NCBI GenBank assembly: GCA_023386795.1
Contig: JAEWJB010000132.1
Span: forward strand, 1 to 20,353
Direction of reading: 5' to 3'
Origin: Pseudomonadota bacterium
GTDB lineage: Bacteria; Pseudomonadota; Gammaproteobacteria; Xanthomonadales; Xanthomonadaceae
Length of the DNA: 20,353 nt
The notes under the pieces were generated by a model. It had not been told where the DNA came from. It saw only the letters and a program-made list of their open reading frames with translations, and ran no database searches. Each line of letters opens with the position of its first letter. Position 1 is the stretch's first letter. The position numbers and the translations under genes were made by a program. Below, one piece after another: positions 8,292 to 17,133 of this stretch.

Positions 8292-10445
8292 ATGAGCCAG
8301 CTGTCCCCCCTGCTGATCGAACTGGGTACCGAGGAACTGCCGGTCAAGGCATTGCCGGGCCTGGCCCAGGCCTTCTTCGACGGCGTGCTCGCCGGGCTGG
8401 AGAAGCGCGGCATCGAAGTCGAGCGCGGCGACGCGCGCCCGCTTTCCACGCCGCGTCGCCTGGCCGTGCTGCTGCCGGGTGTGGCCACCGAGCAGCCCGA
8501 ACAGCGCTCGGAAGTGCTCGGCCCTTACCTCAACATCGGCCTGGATGCCGAAGGCAAGCCGACCAAGGCACTGGAAGGTTTCGCCGCCAAGGCGGGCGTC
8601 GCCTGGGATGCGCTGGAGCGCACCACCGACAACAAGGGCGAGCGCTTCGTGCATCGCGCGGTGAAGCCGGGTGCACGCACCGCCGAGCTGCTGCCGGACA
8701 TCCTGGCCGAGGCCATCGCCGCCATGCCGATCCCCAAGCCGATGCGCTGGGGCGATCACGATTACGCCTTCGCCCGCCCGGTGCACTGGCTGGTGCTGCT
8801 GTTCGGCAAGGAAGTGGTGCCGGCCAAGCTGTTCGGCCTGGCGTCGGACCGCATGAGCCGCGGCCACCGCTTCATGCATGACAAGCAGGTGTGGCTGAGC
8901 ACGCCGGGCGACTACATCGATTCGCTGCGCGCGGCCAACGTGATGGTCGACCCGGCCGAGCGCCGCCAGCGCATCGTGGCCGAGGTCAACGCCGCCGCCG
9001 CGCAGGCCGGCGGCGTGGCCCGCATCACCGAGGACAACCTGGCCCAGGTCGTGGACCTGGTCGAATGGCCCTCGGCGGTGCTGTGCGGTTTCGAGCGCGA
9101 ATTCCTCGCCGTGCCGCAGGAAGCGCTGATCGAGACGATGGAGGTCAACCAGAAGTTCTTCCCGGTGCTCGACGACGGCGGCAAGCTCACCGAGAAGTTC
9201 ATCGGCATCGCCAACATCGAGTCGCGCGACGTGGCCGAGGTGTCCAAGGGCTACGAGCGCGTCATCCGCCCGCGCTTTGCCGATGCCAAGTTCTTCTTCG
9301 ACGAAGACCTCAAGCAGGGCCTGGTGTCGATGGGCGAGGGCCTGAAGACGGTGACCTACCAGGCGCGCCTGGGCAGCGTGGCCGACAAGGTGCAGCGCGT
9401 GGCCGCGCTGGCCCGCGCCATCGCCCCGCAGGCGGGCGCCGAACCTGCGCTGGCCGCGCGCGCCGCCGAACTGTGCAAGAACGACCTGCAGTCGCGCATG
9501 GTCAACGAATTCCCCGAGCTGCAGGGCATTGCCGGCCGCCATTACGCAGTGGCCGGGGGCGAGGGCCCCGAGGTCGCGCTGGCGATCGACGAGGCCTACC
9601 AGCCGCGCTTTGCCGGCGATGACATCGCGCTGTCCCCGCTGGGCAAGGTGTTGGCGATCGCCGAGCGCGCCGACACCCTGGCCGGGGGTTTTGCCGCCGG
9701 TCTCAAGCCGACCGGCAACAAGGACCCCTTCGCCCTGCGCCGCAATGCGCTGGGCCTGGCGCGTACGGTTATCGAAAGCGGCCTGGACCTGGACGTGAAG
9801 GCGCTGCTGCGCACCGCCGCGCAGGCGGCCGTGGACGCGCTGGCCGCGCACCCCGCCGCCAAGGCCCCGCCGGCGCCGGAAGCCGGCGCACTCGCCGCAG
9901 AGATCTTCGCCTTCGTGCTGGAGCGCCTGCGCGGCTATTACGCCGACAAGGGCGTGCCCGCCACGCAATTCAACGCCGTCGCCGCGCTGTTCGACGGTGA
10001 AGTGGCGCCGCCGCCGGGCCATGCCGCCGAGCGTGGCTCGCTGTACGACTTCGACCGCCGCATCGATGCCATCGGCACGTTCGCCGTGCTGCCGGAAGCC
10101 GAAGCCCTGGCCGCCGCGAACAAGCGCATCCGCAACATCCTGCGCAAGGCCGACGGCGCGATCCCGGCGATGGTCGACCCGGCGTTGCTGCGCGAGCCCG
10201 CCGAGGAAGCGCTGGCCGAAGCCGTGGAGGGCGCGATGGGCGACACCGACGCGGCCCTGCATCGGCACGACTACGTGGCCGTGCTCGCGCGACTGGCGCT
10301 GCTGCGCCCGCAGGTCGATGCGTTCTTCGACGGCGTGATGGTCAACGCTGAAGACCCGGCCCTGCGCGGCAACCGCCTGGCGCTGCTGCAACGCCTGAGC
10401 GAGCGCCTGGGCAGCGTCGCGGCGATCGAGCACCTGTCGGTGTGA
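8292..10445 (+). CDS. glyS: Glycyl-tRNA synthetase beta subunit
   Basis: GlyS is the tRNA-binding beta subunit that pairs with GlyQ. The product has 717 residues, slightly longer than the E. coli protein. It opens with the hallmark PLLIELGTEELPVKALPGL and contains STPRRLAVLL, a region FMHDKQVWLSTPGDYI, VVDLVEWPSAVLCGFE..FLAVPQEALI, and VNQKFFPVLDD, all typical of GlyS. The C-terminal anticodon-binding-like domain carries KRIRNILRK. The Ala-rich stretch at about residues 510-540 is an insertion-like linker typical of high-GC genomes. AAGGA lies eight bases before the ATG, a good ribosome site, so the gene may be translated independently of the GST. A strong hairpin after the stop ends the glyQ-GST-glyS operon. 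Confidence 0.98.
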   Translation: MSQLSPLLIELGTEELPVKALPGLAQAFFDGVLAGLEKRGIEVERGDARPLSTPRRLAVLLPGVATEQPEQRSEVLGPYLNIGLDAEGKPTKALEGFAAKAGVAWDALERTTDNKGERFVHRAVKPGARTAELLPDILAEAIAAMPIPKPMRWGDHDYAFARPVHWLVLLFGKEVVPAKLFGLASDRMSRGHRFMHDKQVWLSTPGDYIDSLRAANVMVDPAERRQRIVAEVNAAAAQAGGVARITEDNLAQVVDLVEWPSAVLCGFEREFLAVPQEALIETMEVNQKFFPVLDDGGKLTEKFIGIANIESRDVAEVSKGYERVIRPRFADAKFFFDEDLKQGLVSMGEGLKTVTYQARLGSVADKVQRVAALARAIAPQAGAEPALAARAAELCKNDLQSRMVNEFPELQGIAGRHYAVAGGEGPEVALAIDEAYQPRFAGDDIALSPLGKVLAIAERADTLAGGFAAGLKPTGNKDPFALRRNALGLARTVIESGLDLDVKALLRTAAQAAVDALAAHPAAKAPPAPEAGALAAEIFAFVLERLRGYYADKGVPATQFNAVAALFDGEVAPPPGHAAERGSLYDFDRRIDAIGTFAVLPEAEALAAANKRIRNILRKADGAIPAMVDPALLREPAEEALAEAVEGAMGDTDAALHRHDYVAVLARLALLRPQVDAFFDGVMVNAEDPALRGNRLALLQRLSERLGSVAAIEHLSV

Positions 10446-10451
10446 TCCGCG

Positions 10452-10481
10452 CGCCGGTGCCGGTGTTTGCCGGCACCGGTG
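10452..10481 (+). terminator. Strong hairpin after glyS
   Basis: CCGGTGCCGG (10454-10463) and CCGGCACCGG (10470-10479) form a perfect 10-bp stem, extendable by a C-G and a G-T pair at the base, around loop TGTTTG. It starts seven bases after the glyS stop. No T-run follows, a common situation in very GC-rich genomes, so termination strength is uncertain. Confidence 0.6.
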
Positions 10482-10528
10482 TCAGGCCGTGCGGCTGGGG
10501 TCTTAACGGGTCCTTGTTGTCCTCCCGG

Positions 10529-10536
10529 TATATCCT
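10529..10536 (+). promoter_or_regulatory. Possible -10 element of tamA
   Basis: TATATCCT lies only seven bases before the tamA ATG, and the segment before the start (CTCGGCCC) has no Shine-Dalgarno. No -35 sits at normal spacing (TTGTTG at 10514-10519 is too close, TTAACG at 10503-10508 too far). If used, the transcript would be nearly leaderless. Weak evidence. Confidence 0.25.
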
Positions 10537-10542
10537 CGGCCC

Positions 10543-12324
10543 ATGCGTCTGACCCCCACGGCCCTGCTGCTGCTTATTTTTCTCTGGGCCCTCGCCGGTA
10601 CCGCGCACGCGCGCGGCACCATCGACAAGGTCAGCATCGAAGGCCTGGACAAGGGCGACGATGCCGAGATGATCGAGAACATCGAAGTCTCGCTCTCCCT
10701 CTACCAGACCATCGGCAAGGTCCAGGGCGAATCGCGCCTGGAATACCTGCTCAACCAGGCGCAGGACCAGACCCGCGCCGCGCTCGAACCGTTCGGCTAC
10801 TACAGCCCCACCATCACCGTCGATGCGCCGCGCAACGGCGACAAGATCACCGTCGTCATCCACGTCGACAAGGGCGAGCCGGTGCGCGTGCGCCAGTCGC
10901 ACATCGTGCTGACCGGCTGGGCGGAGGAAGACCAGTACCTGCAGCGCGACGTGGCCGAATTCCAGCCGGCGGTGGGGCAGGTCTTCAGCCACCCGCAGTA
11001 CGAGGCCAGCAAGGTGCGCATCACCCGGCGCCTGGCAGAGCGCGGTTACTTCGATGCCGACTTCACCCAGCGCCGCGTGGAGATCACCCGCGCCGAGCAC
11101 GCCGCCGACATCGACCTGGGCTGGGACAGCGGGCGCCGCTACGACATGGGCCCGGTGCGCTTCCAGTACGACTACTTCAAGCCGGGCCTGTTCGATCCGC
11201 TGGTGTACTGGGAAGAAGGCAGCTACTACCACGAGGGCAAGCTCGACCGGCTGCGCGAATCGCTCAACAAGCTCGGTTATTTCGGCACCATCGATATCCA
11301 GCCCAAGCCCGAGGAGGCCGATGCCGATGGCCGCGTGCCGATCGACGTGCGCCTGGAGCGCGCCAAGCGCACGGTCTACACCGCCGGCTTGAGTTACGGC
11401 AGCGAGAGCGGTCCGGGTGTGCGTGGCGGCATCGAGCGGCGTTACATCAACTCGCGTGGCCACAAGATGGACACGCAGCTGGACTTCGCGCAGAAGCGCA
11501 AGAGCCTCACCACGGCCTACCGCATCCCCGCCTTCGCGTGGCTGGACGGCTGGTATTCGTTCACCGCCGGCTACTACGACGAGCAGACCGACTACATCGA
11601 CCTGCGCAACGTCAAGCTCAGTGCCAGCCGCAGCGGCGAGCTCAACGACCACTGGACGGCCATCGCCTCCATCAACGCGTTGCGCGAACGCTGGCGCTAC
11701 AGCACCAACGACCAGCCCGACCCGTTCTATCAGTACGCCACGTTCGTCTATCCGCAGCTGGAGGCGGTGTACTCGGGCGTGGACAACCGCACCTTCCCGA
11801 CGCGCGGCATGGCCGCGCGCATGTTCGTGCGCGGCGGCGTGGAAGGGGTGGGGTCCGACACCAGCTTCGCCCAGGCCTACGCGCAGGTGTTCTGGTTCCA
11901 TGGCTTCGGCGCCAACGACCGCCTGATCCTGCGCGGCGAAGGCGGCACCACCTGGACGGCCGACCTGGTCTCGATGCCACCGAGCCTGCGGTTCTTCGCC
12001 GGCGGCGACAACAGCATCCGCGGCTATGCGTTCCGCGAAGTCGGCCCGCGCACGCCGCCGCCGGACAAGTACGCGCTCGGCGCCAAGCATGTGCTCACCG
12101 GCAGCGTCGAATACGAGCGCTATCTCAACAACAGCCCGTGGGGCGCGGCGGTGTTCGTCGACACCGGCAGCGCGTTCGACGACACACCCGACTTCCACAC
12201 CGGCATCGGTGTCGGCCTGCGCTGGAAATCGCCGATCGGCCCGGTGCGCGTGGATGTCGCCCACGGACTGGATGATCCCGACTCGCAGTTCCAGCTCTAC
12301 ATCAACATCGGAGCCAACCTGTGA
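10543..12324 (+). CDS. tamA: Autotransporter assembly factor TamA (BamA/Omp85 family)
   Basis: TamA is an outer-membrane Omp85 protein that works with TamB in assembling certain beta-barrel and autotransporter proteins and in envelope lipid homeostasis. The 593-residue product has a signal peptide (cleavage after AHA at about residue 23), then three POTRA domains (about 25-110, 111-195, 196-275; note GYYSPTITV and RGYFDADFT, the POTRA strand-helix-strand ends), then a 16-strand barrel domain. The barrel contains the L6 motif IRGY (492-495) in GGDNSIRGYAFRE, which inserts into the barrel lumen in Omp85 proteins. Alternating polar/hydrophobic strands continue to the C-terminus (FQLYINIGANL). 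Its stop overlaps the tamB GTG start (GTGA), so the pair is coupled. Confidence 0.95.
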   Translation: MRLTPTALLLLIFLWALAGTAHARGTIDKVSIEGLDKGDDAEMIENIEVSLSLYQTIGKVQGESRLEYLLNQAQDQTRAALEPFGYYSPTITVDAPRNGDKITVVIHVDKGEPVRVRQSHIVLTGWAEEDQYLQRDVAEFQPAVGQVFSHPQYEASKVRITRRLAERGYFDADFTQRRVEITRAEHAADIDLGWDSGRRYDMGPVRFQYDYFKPGLFDPLVYWEEGSYYHEGKLDRLRESLNKLGYFGTIDIQPKPEEADADGRVPIDVRLERAKRTVYTAGLSYGSESGPGVRGGIERRYINSRGHKMDTQLDFAQKRKSLTTAYRIPAFAWLDGWYSFTAGYYDEQTDYIDLRNVKLSASRSGELNDHWTAIASINALRERWRYSTNDQPDPFYQYATFVYPQLEAVYSGVDNRTFPTRGMAARMFVRGGVEGVGSDTSFAQAYAQVFWFHGFGANDRLILRGEGGTTWTADLVSMPPSLRFFAGGDNSIRGYAFREVGPRTPPPDKYALGAKHVLTGSVEYERYLNNSPWGAAVFVDTGSAFDDTPDFHTGIGVGLRWKSPIGPVRVDVAHGLDDPDSQFQLYINIGANL

Positions 12325-15300
12325 ACGCGCCCGTGCCACCGCCGCGTCCCCGCTTCTACCGCCGCCGGCGTTTCTGGATCGGCTCGGGGATCGGCGTGCT
12401 TGGCGTGGTGCTCATCGCGCTGCTGGCGGTGTACTGGCTGCTGCAGACCGTGGCCGGCCGCGACGTACTGCTGGCACAGGTGGTGGCGCGACTGCCAGCC
12501 GGGGCCACCTTCACCTGGAAGGAAGCAGATGGACCGCTTGCCGGCCCGCTCACCCTGCGCGGCGTGGACTTCCGCTACCAGGATTACCGCTTCTCCGCCG
12601 ATCGCGTCTATTTCGAAGCCGACATTCGCCCGCTGCTCGGCCGCAAGCTGCTGCTGGACAAGCTGGAAATCAGCGGCGCGACATTGAACCTGGCCAAGAG
12701 CGACGAACCGTTCGAGATGCCGAGCTGGCCGGGCTCGCTGCCGCAGATCGAAATGCCGCTGGCGATCCAGGCCGACGTCATCGAGGTCAACGACCTGCGG
12801 GTCACCCAGCTGGGCGAGCCGCTGATCAACCTGCGCCGCATCCGCGGCGGCCTGGAGATGGCCAACGGCGAGCTGCGCACGCGCCAATTGCAGGTGGACA
12901 GCGACCGCGGCAACTTCGGCCTCAACGGCGATTACATCCCGCGCCAGGACTACAAGACCAACCTCACCGCCACCGCGCTGTTGCCCGCCCCGCGCGGGCG
13001 CACGCCGGCCAGCGTTGGCCTGGTGGCCCGCGGCGACCTGTCGAACATGGAAGTCGCCATCGCCGGCCGCGCGCCCAAGCCGCTGCACGTGCGCCTGATG
13101 TTCACCGGCAAGGAGGATCCGCGTTGGAGCCTGCAGGCCGACGCCGACGAACTGGATACCGCGCTGCTCATGGGCGCTGCCGGTGTCACCGACCCCGCAC
13201 CCGCGCAGCCCATCAGCCTCACGCTCGACGCCTCCGGCAAGGGCGGCAATGCGCAGCTGAAGGGCAGGGTGAAGCGGGGCGAGCAGGAGATCGTGCTGCA
13301 GCCGTCGAACATCGCGCTGAAGGACCAGGTACTCACCGTGGCGCCGCTGGAGGTGGATGTCTTCGGTGGCCGCGTTCGGCTGCGCGGCACCGCCGATTTC
13401 ACCGATACGCAGAACGCCCGCTTCCGCATGGCCGCCTACGCGCACGACCTGCGCTTCACGCCCGCGCCCGATCCCGCCACGCCGGACGCGCAGCAGGTAC
13501 CGGTGGAACTGCGCGAGGCACGCCTGGGCCTGGCCGGGACGATGAAGCAATGGGCGGTGTACGGACGCGCCGACATCGCGCGCGAAACGCAGCGCGCCGA
13601 ATTGCATATCGACGCGCGCGGCGACGACCAGCGCGCCACGCTCAACGAAGTCCGCGCCATCACCCCGGGCGGCCAGCTGGATGTCACCGGCGAGGTGGGC
13701 TGGCAGCCGCAGCTGTCGTGGGACGTGGCGGCCGACCTGTCGCAATTCGACCCGGGCTATTTCGCGCCGGGCTGGAATGGGCGGCTTTCCGGCCGCATTG
13801 CCTCCAAGGGCCGCCAGCTGCCACCGGCCGCGAACGGAACGCCGGGCGACTACCAGGCCACCGCCGACATCGCCGCCCTGCGCGGGCAGCTGCGCCAGCG
13901 CAGCATCGACGCGCGCGGTCGCTTCGCACTGGAAGGCAAGCAGGGCGAAGGCCAGCTGGCCTTGTCGATCGGCAACAGCCGCATCAACGCCAAGGGCAAG
14001 GTAGGCGACCGGCTGGATATCGACGCCCAGCTGCAACCGCTCCAGCTCGATGACGTGCTGCCTGGTGCCACCGGCAACCTGCGCGGCAGCGTGCAGGTGC
14101 GCGGCCGCAGCGACGCGCCGGACATCACCGCCGACCTCGCCGGCAGCGGCCTGCGCTGGAACGACTACAGTGCCGACACGCTCTCGCTGCGAGGCCGCCT
14201 GCCGTGGCGCGGCAGCGATGGCTCGCTCACGCTCCAAGCCCGCGCGCTCAATGCCGGCATGGTGTTGGACAGCGTGCAGGTGCAGGCACAGGGCGCGGTG
14301 GAGAACCTGCGGGTACAAGCCGAGGCGCGCAACGACATGGCCCAGCTGGCGTTGCAGGGCGAGGTCCGCCGCAACGGCTCCCGCTGGCAGGGCCAGCTCG
14401 GCACGCTGCGCATCGTGCCGAGCAAGGGCAACACCTGGGCGCTGCGCCAGCCGGCGCAGTTCAGCGTGAACGGTCCCGCCTTCACCGTGGCCGATGCCTG
14501 CCTGGCCGCGGTGGGCGCCAGCGGCGCGCTGTGCGTCAACGCGAACTGGCCGCGCGAAGGGGTCACCGTGCACAGCGAAGCGTTGCCGCTGACACTGATC
14601 CAGCCCTGGCTGCCGCCGAACGAGGGCCGCCAGATGCACCTGCGTGGCGAGCTTACCGTTGACGGTACCTTCCGCCCGCGCGGCAACGCCTGGGAAGGCG
14701 CTTTCAAGGTGGCATCGCTGGAAGGTGGCATCCGCCTGGGCGACAACAGCCGTGGCGAAGTCGTGCGCTACGACCACTTCAGCCTGACCGGCGACTTCAA
14801 TCCGCAGAAGATCCAGGGCTACCTCGGCGTCGGCTTCGCCGGCAACGGCTTCGTCGATGCCCGCTTCAACACCGGCTGGGATGCCTACGCGCCGCTCAAC
14901 GGCGAGCTCTATCTCAACATGTCGCGCCTGACCTGGCTGCAGTTGTTTGTGGCTGACCTGGTCAACCCGAAGGGCAACGTGGAAGGCCATGTCAGCCTGC
15001 GCGGCACGCGCTCGCAACCGCAGCTCGGCGGCGAAGCAGTGCTCAAGGACTTCACCGGCGAATATCCCTCGCTGGGCCTGACCCTCAACGACGGCCAGGG
15101 CCGCTTCAGTGCCCAGCCCGACGGCTCTGCGCGCATCGTCGCCAACGTGCGCTCGGGCGGGGGCACGCTCAACGTCGATGGCGACCTCTCCTGGTATGGC
15201 GAGCGCACGCCGCTGAAGCTCAACATCCGCGGCGACCGCGTGCTGCTCTACAACACCCCGGAGCTGCGCGTGGTCGCCAATCCGGACATGCAGTTCGGCA

Positions 15301-16142
15301 TCGTCGACAAGACCATGCAACTGCGCGGTCAGGTGACCGTGCCCGAGGCCGACATCGACCTGGAGCGCCTGGAGCGCGGCACCTCGGTGTCCGAGGACGT
15401 GGTGGTGCTGGACCCGGCCAACCCCGAGGAAACCCCATCCTCGCCGCTGGACATGGACCTGGCGGTGATCCTCGGCGACAACGTCAAGATGGCCGGCTTC
15501 GGCCTGAAGGGCGCGCTGACCGGGCGCATGCAGGTGCGTGCGCGCCCGGGCCGCGAGATGACCGCCAACGGCGGGCTGGACGTGAGCGGCCGCTACAAGG
15601 CCTACGGCCAGGACCTGACCATCACCCGCGGCCAGCTCACCTGGAACAACAACATCGTCTCCGACCCACGCATCAACATCCGTGCCGAACGCCGCATCGG
15701 CGATGTCACCGCCGGCATCGACGTGAGCGGACGTGCGGAATCCCCGCGTGCGGACGTGTGGTCCAACCCCTCGATGTCGCAATCGGAGGCGCTCTCCTAC
15801 CTTGTGTTGGGCCGCGGGTTGTCCAGTGCCAGCGGCAGCGAGGCGCAGCAGGTGACGGCGGCCTCGGCGGCGCTGTCGGCCGGCAGCGGCCTGATCGCCT
15901 CGCAGCTCGGCGCCAAGCTCGGCCTGGACGAAGCAGGCGTGAGCCAGTCCGGCAGCCTGGGTTCGGTGGTGGGCTTCGGCAAGTACCTCTCGCCGCGCTT
16001 CTATGTGGGCTACGGCGTGGCGCTGGTCGGGGGCAGCTCGGTAATCACGTTGAAGTACCTGCTGACGCGCGGTTTCGACGTGGAAGTGGAATCGAGCACG
16101 ATCGAGACCAAGGGGTCGATCAACTGGCGCAAGGAGAAGTAG
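12321..16142 (+). CDS. tamB: Translocation and assembly module protein TamB (GTG start)
   Basis: TamB is an AsmA-like bridge protein anchored in the inner membrane that spans the periplasm to TamA; the family is linked to outer-membrane protein assembly and to phospholipid transport between membranes. The product has 1273 residues, close to the E. coli protein. A positively charged N-terminus (RPRFYRRRR) precedes a single membrane helix (about 19-41). The middle is a long series of beta-rich repeats forming the expected groove. The C-terminal TamB (DUF490) domain, about residues 930-1273, ends with conserved SYLVLGRGLSS, a Gly/Ala/Ser segment, LSPRFYVGYGV and FDVEVES. The GTG start overlaps the tamA stop. 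It is one of the longest genes in the window and has an equally long antisense shadow. Confidence 0.95.
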   Translation: MNAPVPPPRPRFYRRRRFWIGSGIGVLGVVLIALLAVYWLLQTVAGRDVLLAQVVARLPAGATFTWKEADGPLAGPLTLRGVDFRYQDYRFSADRVYFEADIRPLLGRKLLLDKLEISGATLNLAKSDEPFEMPSWPGSLPQIEMPLAIQADVIEVNDLRVTQLGEPLINLRRIRGGLEMANGELRTRQLQVDSDRGNFGLNGDYIPRQDYKTNLTATALLPAPRGRTPASVGLVARGDLSNMEVAIAGRAPKPLHVRLMFTGKEDPRWSLQADADELDTALLMGAAGVTDPAPAQPISLTLDASGKGGNAQLKGRVKRGEQEIVLQPSNIALKDQVLTVAPLEVDVFGGRVRLRGTADFTDTQNARFRMAAYAHDLRFTPAPDPATPDAQQVPVELREARLGLAGTMKQWAVYGRADIARETQRAELHIDARGDDQRATLNEVRAITPGGQLDVTGEVGWQPQLSWDVAADLSQFDPGYFAPGWNGRLSGRIASKGRQLPPAANGTPGDYQATADIAALRGQLRQRSIDARGRFALEGKQGEGQLALSIGNSRINAKGKVGDRLDIDAQLQPLQLDDVLPGATGNLRGSVQVRGRSDAPDITADLAGSGLRWNDYSADTLSLRGRLPWRGSDGSLTLQARALNAGMVLDSVQVQAQGAVENLRVQAEARNDMAQLALQGEVRRNGSRWQGQLGTLRIVPSKGNTWALRQPAQFSVNGPAFTVADACLAAVGASGALCVNANWPREGVTVHSEALPLTLIQPWLPPNEGRQMHLRGELTVDGTFRPRGNAWEGAFKVASLEGGIRLGDNSRGEVVRYDHFSLTGDFNPQKIQGYLGVGFAGNGFVDARFNTGWDAYAPLNGELYLNMSRLTWLQLFVADLVNPKGNVEGHVSLRGTRSQPQLGGEAVLKDFTGEYPSLGLTLNDGQGRFSAQPDGSARIVANVRSGGGTLNVDGDLSWYGERTPLKLNIRGDRVLLYNTPELRVVANPDMQFGIVDKTMQLRGQVTVPEADIDLERLERGTSVSEDVVVLDPANPEETPSSPLDMDLAVILGDNVKMAGFGLKGALTGRMQVRARPGREMTANGGLDVSGRYKAYGQDLTITRGQLTWNNNIVSDPRINIRAERRIGDVTAGIDVSGRAESPRADVWSNPSMSQSEALSYLVLGRGLSSASGSEAQQVTAASAALSAGSGLIASQLGAKLGLDEAGVSQSGSLGSVVGFGKYLSPRFYVGYGVALVGGSSVITLKYLLTRGFDVEVESSTIETKGSINWRKEK

Positions 16143-16259
16143 CCCGGCGTCGCGTCGATACGCACAAGTTACGCGCCGCCGCCGCGCAGGGCATGGCCCC
16201 TTTACGCCCACCCTTTCTATCGTGACGCCTCCGCACCCTGGTGCGCTTGAGTCACCTGT
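16143..16259 (+). promoter_or_regulatory. Intergenic region before the AroQ-like operon
   Basis: These 117 bases follow the tamB stop. I see no clear terminator. TATCGT (16218-16223) in TTTCTATCGTGAC is a possible -10, placed 36 bases before the next start, without a matching -35. The leader holds GCACCCTGGTGC (16235-16246), which can form a very small hairpin. Support for a promoter is weak; a separate transcript is suggested mainly by the change of function. Confidence 0.25.
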
Positions 16260-16670
16260 ATGTCAGTCCTGATCCTGCAAGGCCCCCGCGATCGTCCCGC
16301 GGGCGATCGGCCCCTGCCGGCCCCATGTGCCGGCCATGCCACCCAAGTGGTCCGCTGCACGGACCTGGGGGCCTTGATCGCGGGCCTGCACGCCGCCCGG
16401 CATCTCGATACCGAGCTGGTCCTGCTCGACTCCGGGCATATCCATTGCGCCGAGCATCGCGCGCAGTGGCCGGCCCTGCGCGCCGCCCTCGACGGGCTGG
16501 CCGCGCCGTACATCGAAGTCCACGACGACCCGGCCGACGAACTGCAGCCCTGGCTGCAGCCGAGCCACCTGCCCATCGCCACGATCATCACCGCCGGCGA
16601 CCGCGGTCGCGCTTACGCGCTCTCTTCGGCCATTGCCGCGCGCCGCCTCCACGGCGGCGTGCATCACTGA
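16260..16670 (+). CDS. AroQ-like (type II dehydroquinase fold) pseudoenzyme, copy A
   Basis: A 136-residue protein that reads as a degenerate relative of type II 3-dehydroquinate dehydratase. It begins VLILQGP, matching the family's LLVLxGP strand, keeps LDSGHIH where the family has NPGAYTH, then PYIEVHDD where it has PFIEVHLSN, and ends IITAGDRGRAYALSSAIAARRL, parallel to GVICGLGxxGYxLAL. The Asn after GP is Arg, the catalytic-Tyr region is missing because about 20 residues between GP and the next strand are deleted, and the active-site His of THTS is Cys. Only the Glu and His of EVH remain. It is therefore unlikely to dehydrate dehydroquinate. It precedes a paralogue by ten bases. The ribosome site is weak (GAG). 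The family assignment is by eye. Confidence 0.65.
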   Translation: MSVLILQGPRDRPAGDRPLPAPCAGHATQVVRCTDLGALIAGLHAARHLDTELVLLDSGHIHCAEHRAQWPALRAALDGLAAPYIEVHDDPADELQPWLQPSHLPIATIITAGDRGRAYALSSAIAARRLHGGVHH

Positions 16671-16680
16671 GGCCGCCGCC

Positions 16681-17130
16681 ATGTCGATCATGATCGTGCG
16701 CGGCCCGGAAGACGCCTCGCTGCTGATGCGCGGCCCGACGCCGCTGCCGCGCGAACTGCTGCGCCAGCTGGTGGCGCGCGCCGCCGATGTCGGCAAGACC
16801 GTGGCGCTGCGCGCCTGCGGCTCGGAGCGGGAGCTGCTCGATGCGCTGCGCGTCGCCCAGCAGGCCCGGATCGAGCTGGCCGTCATCGACCCGGGCGCCT
16901 GTGCCGCCAGCGCGCGCCTGCACCGGGTCCTTTCGGGGCTGGACTATCCCTATGTCGAGGCCCACGACGACGGCAGCGAGCGCCCCGAACCCCCGCTGCC
17001 CGACGGCCTGGGACAGCGCATCGCCAGCGTCCACGGCTACCGCGCGCAGAGCTACACGCTCGCGCTGTCCATCGCATTGGAGTACCTGGGCTGCGATGCC
17101 GCCCTGCATGGCATCCACGTCGGAACCTGA
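16681..17130 (+). CDS. AroQ-like (type II dehydroquinase fold) pseudoenzyme, copy B
   Basis: A 149-residue protein, the length of genuine type II dehydroquinases (about 145-150). Segments line up in order: IMIVRGP; SLLMRGP in the place of LLGTREP; a helix (ELLRQLVARAADVG); RACGSERELLDALRVA for QSNxEGELIDxIHxA; VIDPGACAAS for INPGAYTHTS; PYVEAHDD for PFIEVHLSN; SYTLALSIALEYLG at the end. Arg17 may match the active-site Arg, but the Asn of GPN is Glu, the catalytic Tyr is Leu, the Asn of INPG is Asp, the His of THTS is Ala, and the later Arg is lost. A catalytic role is unlikely. GAGG lies eight bases before the ATG. It shares PY(I/V)E(V/A)HDD with copy A, suggesting that the pair arose by duplication. 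Confidence 0.7.
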   Translation: MSIMIVRGPEDASLLMRGPTPLPRELLRQLVARAADVGKTVALRACGSERELLDALRVAQQARIELAVIDPGACAASARLHRVLSGLDYPYVEAHDDGSERPEPPLPDGLGQRIASVHGYRAQSYTLALSIALEYLGCDAALHGIHVGT

Positions 17131-17133
17131 GCC

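Noticed and set aside
7698..10433. 911-codon open frame antisense to glyS and the GST gene
   Set aside because: It crosses two confident genes on the other strand, shows no recognisable motif and has the low-complexity look of a GC shadow.
10342..12339. 665-codon open frame antisense to tamA
   Set aside because: TamA is fully supported in the sense frame; the antisense product is low-complexity and begins inside tamB.
12297..16211. 1304-codon open frame antisense to tamB
   Set aside because: It mirrors tamB with its composition (His-, Arg- and Gln-rich, no domains). High third-position GC removes stops on the opposite strand; tamB matches its family from end to end.
16235..16246. GCACCCTGGTGC as a regulatory hairpin before the AroQ-like operon
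   Set aside because: At most five pairs with a two-base loop, or four pairs with four; too short to argue for a function.
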